64,000 bases of DNA from Eumeta japonica. Its lineage: Eukaryota > Arthropoda > Insecta > Lepidoptera > Psychidae. Positions 60,441-64,000 of the stretch are shown piece after piece. The notes beneath the pieces were generated by a model. It was not told the DNA's origin. It made no database searches and saw only the letters and a list, made by a program, of their open reading frames with translations. Each line of letters opens with the position of its first letter. Positions within the stretch are counted from its first letter, which is position 1. A program made the position numbers and the translations under genes. Location of the stretch: the NCBI GenBank assembly GCA_005406025.1, contig BGZK01000017.1, positions 496,001 through 560,000 on the forward strand, given 5' to 3'.

Positions 60441-60690
60441 GCGACGGAGGCTCAGTGGTTAAGAACACCGGAATGCAGCGGGTTCGATCGTGCCCACCAG
60501 AGAATCGATCGATGACTTTTTAAGTCAAATCATATCTCTCGTGCCGTGCATCGGAGAGCACGTTAAGCCTTTGGTCGCGGACGTTGACGCTCTGGCGACA
60601 ACGGCCGTTTGCACCCCCGACCCGCACTAGACTCGCAGGGGAGGCTTACGGTCTAAGCCTCTCGATGTGAAATATATAATAATAATTATA
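60441..60690 (+). mobile_element. tRNA-derived SINE
   Basis: The head carries a polymerase III A-box-like GGCTCAGTGGTTAAG and a B box GGTTCGATC about 30 bases apart. The body includes GAGCACGTTAAGCC and TTGGTCGCGGAC and ends in an AT-rich tail (ATATATAATAATAATTAT). No frame. The body matches the partial copy at 7079-7210. Confidence 0.75.
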
Positions 60691-62805
60691 ACTATTATTT
60701 ATTTACTCCATAAAAGTACAATGTTGTAGAGTCTAGTGCCTGAAATAGGCATAAATACTTTGTCACCAGGCTCCCTAAAGCAATTTATAGTGTGCGTGAA
60801 TAGATACGGTGTGTGTGTGTGTATGTCTGTGTGTCTGTATGTGATGTTACATCGAAATAAAAAAGGTATACTTCAACGGACGGGTAAATGAAAGCCGACA
60901 CTGCAACCCGCCATCCAGTCACAGGATCTTACGAGTGCCGCGGGACGAGCAGATCGATCGTTGTACTGCTGAAATTATGGGGTACGATTTCGAGAAATAT
61001 GACTATTATTTTAACTCCATTTAATGGATCGATTCTTCCAGCTCGTATGTAGATATCGGTTTCGTGTTTTAACTGAGCAATCGCCGAAAGTTCACCCGGT
61101 ATCTCACAAGGATCGGACAGCGCCCGTTTATCATTGTAAATTCTATACAAATCTTGTTGCAAACTAGTTAAGTTTTTCTACAGCAACTCGTTTGAGATAA
61201 GAATATGGCTATAATATATTTTATATTTAAGTTTTGTAAAGTTTTAGTTTTGTTATTACTGTTTTCTTTATTTAGTTTAATAAGGCAAATCTTTACATTT
61301 TTATTTTTCTTGTTTAGTTGAAATATTTAGTATATAAGCTGTGGTACGCAAGTTAAATTAGAATGAAAATTGAGTATTAACAAAAAATGGAGTCGATTCT
61401 ATGTGCCCCTCTGCAAAATGTATTCGCGCATCTTAAATAGAACTATTTTTTTTCATTGCTACTCTACAGACGTTTTAACTTTAACACAGATAAGTTAAAT
61501 CTTAAACGTGTATAGTGTTAAATGTTATTGCTATTTTTACCAATTGTTTAATACAAAGTCGTCAGCAATTAGCTTATTTTTATATAGCAGCCGACCACCT
61601 TTGTCAGTTACATTTTTGAAAGTCTTGAGTTTTAACGTACTAAGGTACTCGTAACCATTGAAACCCTATCTCTAGGCCACTCGACTGCAATCAATGAGAA
61701 CACTCTCTATAAATTAGTCAAACTAAGTTTCTTATTTAGAAAATAATTTAGATAAAAGACATGCAACTAAAAAAACATTTAGCACAACAAAAACAAAACA
61801 TATTCTCAAATTTAGACCGGTGTAGCAATCGTTAGTTTGCGCGTAGAAACTGACACGCACTATATTTTTCACTTTTTAGTATGGAATTACTCGTTAATTA
61901 CGTAATACTATTAAATTTATCAATGAGCTAAAACTCCTAGGGTTTACTACGAGCCGTTGAAAAGTTGCGCTATCCACCTACCAGCTTCATGATAATTTAA
62001 CCACTTTTTCAGTAAATTAATTTAATGAGGTCTTCAGTAGTGGGTTCAATTTTTTTATGCTACTATTCGAAATTGATGCACCTAAACGAAGGAAATATTT
62101 TATTTTTGGTTGTGAATAAATTGAAACAACAGAAAGATATAAAATTAATAAATTGCGAATCGGTCTGTCAACGATGTGAATATAATAATTGTTTGTCTGG
62201 TGATGCTTAAAACAAAATATTTTCGCAAATTAATGTCCACCAGCTGGTTTTTCTAGCGCCGACAGCCGTAATACAGCATAAGAGAGAAAAAACACGCCCT
62301 TGTGTTCGGTCTGTGTGCAGGCAACAATGAAAAATGTACGTAGACATTTCAATTTGGCCCGAGAAGATTAACATCGTCGCAGCGCCCTCTCTCGGCGGGC
62401 GTTATTGTTACACGAGATTCCATTTTATTCTTTAGTTTCTTTATTTTCTTGTTGAGATTTCGATGAAACAATCTCTGCGCGAACCGTCCATTTTAATTTC
62501 TACGTAGTATTATAGAATGGTTGTCGACGCGCCACATTTGATTTCGCAGACAAAGGGGGTCGTAGGGTTTGGTGTGACGTCTTAAGTAATAGTCAAATGC
62601 AAGTCGGATTTTCGCAGTCACATATAGACAGCAATTTTATGTCTCGTATTTCCGAAGAGATAAAAACAATTTAATTCTAAAAACTTATACACAACAATTT
62701 TACTAAATATTAATGTTTACAACTTAGGAGGTTATCGATATCAATTTTATACAAAACCAATTAATAATTAAAATAATTCTTAATGTAATTTAGTTGAGTA
62801 TATCA
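60691..62805. other. Intergenic or intronic sequence
   Basis: Contains the TG microsatellite and an unclassified repeat-like block at 60890-61165. CpG-richer patches at 62240-62420 and 62510-62580. No gene recognised. Confidence 0.35.
60808..60842. repeat. TG microsatellite
   Basis: Interrupted (TG)n with ATG and CTG variants. Confidence 0.6.
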
Positions 62806-63268
62806 GAAGAAAAATGAGAGTAAAATCAATGCAGTGGAGATGCAATCTCTGCGTAGTATATGTGGATTGTCCGTGAAAGATAGATGTAAGAACGGTAGGT
62901 AGTATCAGGGAGCGGTGTAGTTTGAAAATAGATATAGTGATTAGATTGGAAATAGGTATTTTGCGGTGGTTTGATCATCTGGAAATGATGATTGAAAGTA
63001 GACTGACAAAACGAAATTATAGAGCGAATGTCTGTGATGGGAAGGTCGGCAAGGGCCAACTCTATTTGGGCTCTAGCAAATCTTATGCATACCAAATTGG
63101 TGGCATATTAAAAAAAGAACCAATTGTTAGGCACCCGAAATCGACGAGCTTGCTTGAAAATATTGATGGATGTCAGTGAAGCAAGAGATATATGGAAGAA
63201 CTGTACCATGCGGAAATCTGTAGTCTCTGCCTACCTTCCTGGGAAATAAGTGTGAGTTTATAAGTAAA
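62806..63268 (+). mobile_element. RTE-type retrotransposon, C-terminal 460-bp copy
   Basis: Same arrangement as the copy at 52322: an NESKINAVEMQSLRSICGLS block, then an open frame (62922-63179) with WFDHLEMMIESRLTKRNYRA, DGKVGKGQ, RHPKSTSL, and the 3' end CTACCTTCCTGGGAAATAAG. Two frame breaks separate the parts. It is plus strand and 5' truncated. Confidence 0.85.
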
Positions 63269-64000
63269 AAAAATAAGCATAATTTTGTTAATCAAGACAA
63301 GTCTAAATACATTATTATTTACTTCGCTTTGCATTTAGTTTTGATGGCCATTATCTAGACTTATCAGTGTTTTTTTAAACTGCGCCGAGTACCGCAAAGC
63401 AGATCAAAATTAAACATCGTGTTCCAAAGAACAGTTGAAAAATTTTGAAAACGTTATATTTAAAGAAATGTACGTTTTTTCATTCAAAACGTATTGAAAT
63501 TATATTACTAAGTTCCAAGAGCTCATACTATCTACTGTTAGGTATATTTTTGAACACTTTCAGCTCAAAAGAACTAGAAGTTTCAAAAGTGGCCTGCAGG
63601 GTCAACCGTCCCTCGAATGTTTTAGCTCCAAAAGTTCCAAAATACACTGACAAAATATAATAGAGGGAAATTTTATAGATCATCTTCACAGTTTACCGTT
63701 TTTCAATTTTATATTATAGAGTCATAACTCTTGCTAAAAAAAAACTTTCGCTTTGATCATGCGTAAGAGTACATGTACTCAAAATATTTTATTTTATGTA
63801 ACGAATGCGGATTTGACCGGCTTAGAATCGGACCTGACGCCTGGCGGTCATCGTCTGCAATTCACGATACAACGTAACGCTTTGCTATTCTATAATAGTT
63901 TCGTTCCTAACTTCAAACGATTTTTTGCTGAAATGTGTGACAATGATATATATGTTAAAGAAATTGATAAAGTCTGTCATTTCGTAACGGCTTACCTTAG
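63269..64000. other. Window end, no gene seen
   Basis: AT-rich with a GC-richer patch at 63800-63880. The missing calmodulin-like exons are not here. Confidence 0.4.

Noticed and set aside
60163..60468. 101-codon minus-strand ORF
   Set aside because: Overlaps the SINE head and shows no domain; probably repeat-derived open sequence.
45926..64000. Further calmodulin-like exons (EF-hands II-IV)
   Set aside because: Read for strings resembling ELRDMV, DQDGNG and FLQMM on the plus strand; none found, so not annotated.
1..64000. CRISPR arrays, operons, bacterial promoters, TTAGG telomeric arrays
   Set aside because: None present; the window is eukaryotic and shows no regular spacer-repeat structure.

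Overview
The window is AT-rich animal DNA that looks like a moth or butterfly (Lepidoptera) genome. Genes are split into short exons separated by introns of up to 11 kb. Interspersed repeats are abundant and several are of types familiar from Lepidoptera: RTE-type non-LTR retrotransposon tails, a decayed mariner, tRNA-derived SINEs, a hAT element and various MITEs. There are no operons or bacterial-type genes. The organism call is inference from repeat types and gene structure.

Two EF-hand calcium-sensor genes lie head to head. On the minus strand a complete troponin C (151 codons if the start exon is right) can be assembled from phase-matched exons: 27425-27427 (candidate ATG), 27324-27354, 15798-15941, 10142-10258, 8533-8664 and 7851-7879. 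Only its fourth EF-hand keeps all calcium ligands. On the plus strand a calmodulin-like gene has two alternative N-terminal routes: lysine/proline/alanine-rich exons at 37539-37623 and 38180-38352, or a separate start exon at 42710-42817. Both splice in phase to 45630-45663 and then 45824-45925, which carries a complete first EF-hand. The remaining exons were not found and probably lie beyond position 64000. One tRNA-Thr(AGT) gene is at 56260-56333 on the minus strand, with a poly-T terminator.

Layout: 1-7.2 kb is intergenic, with a dead mariner (about 1377-2385), a minus-strand RTE copy (2918-4515), a plus-strand RTE tail (4843-4985) and a SINE fragment. 7.8-27.4 kb is troponin C, mostly intron. 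27.4-37.5 kb lies between the two genes and holds an 858-bp TA-flanked MITE with about 230-bp inverted ends. 37.5-64 kb is the calmodulin-like gene and its long downstream region. That region contains a foldback element with about 120-bp tandem units (46.68-47.44 kb), RTE tails, a 270-bp foldback (53.35-53.62 kb), the tRNA, a hAT insertion with a perfect 8-bp target duplication (57446-59042) and a tRNA-derived SINE (60.44 kb).

I found no clearly new biological system. The items most worth a second look are the single-site troponin C, the alternative N-termini of the calmodulin-like gene, the foldback elements, a possible zinc-ribbon exon at 16762-16843 and an orphan ORF at 23587-23814. Splice assignments come from reading frame, phase and GT/AG only; no transcript data were available.
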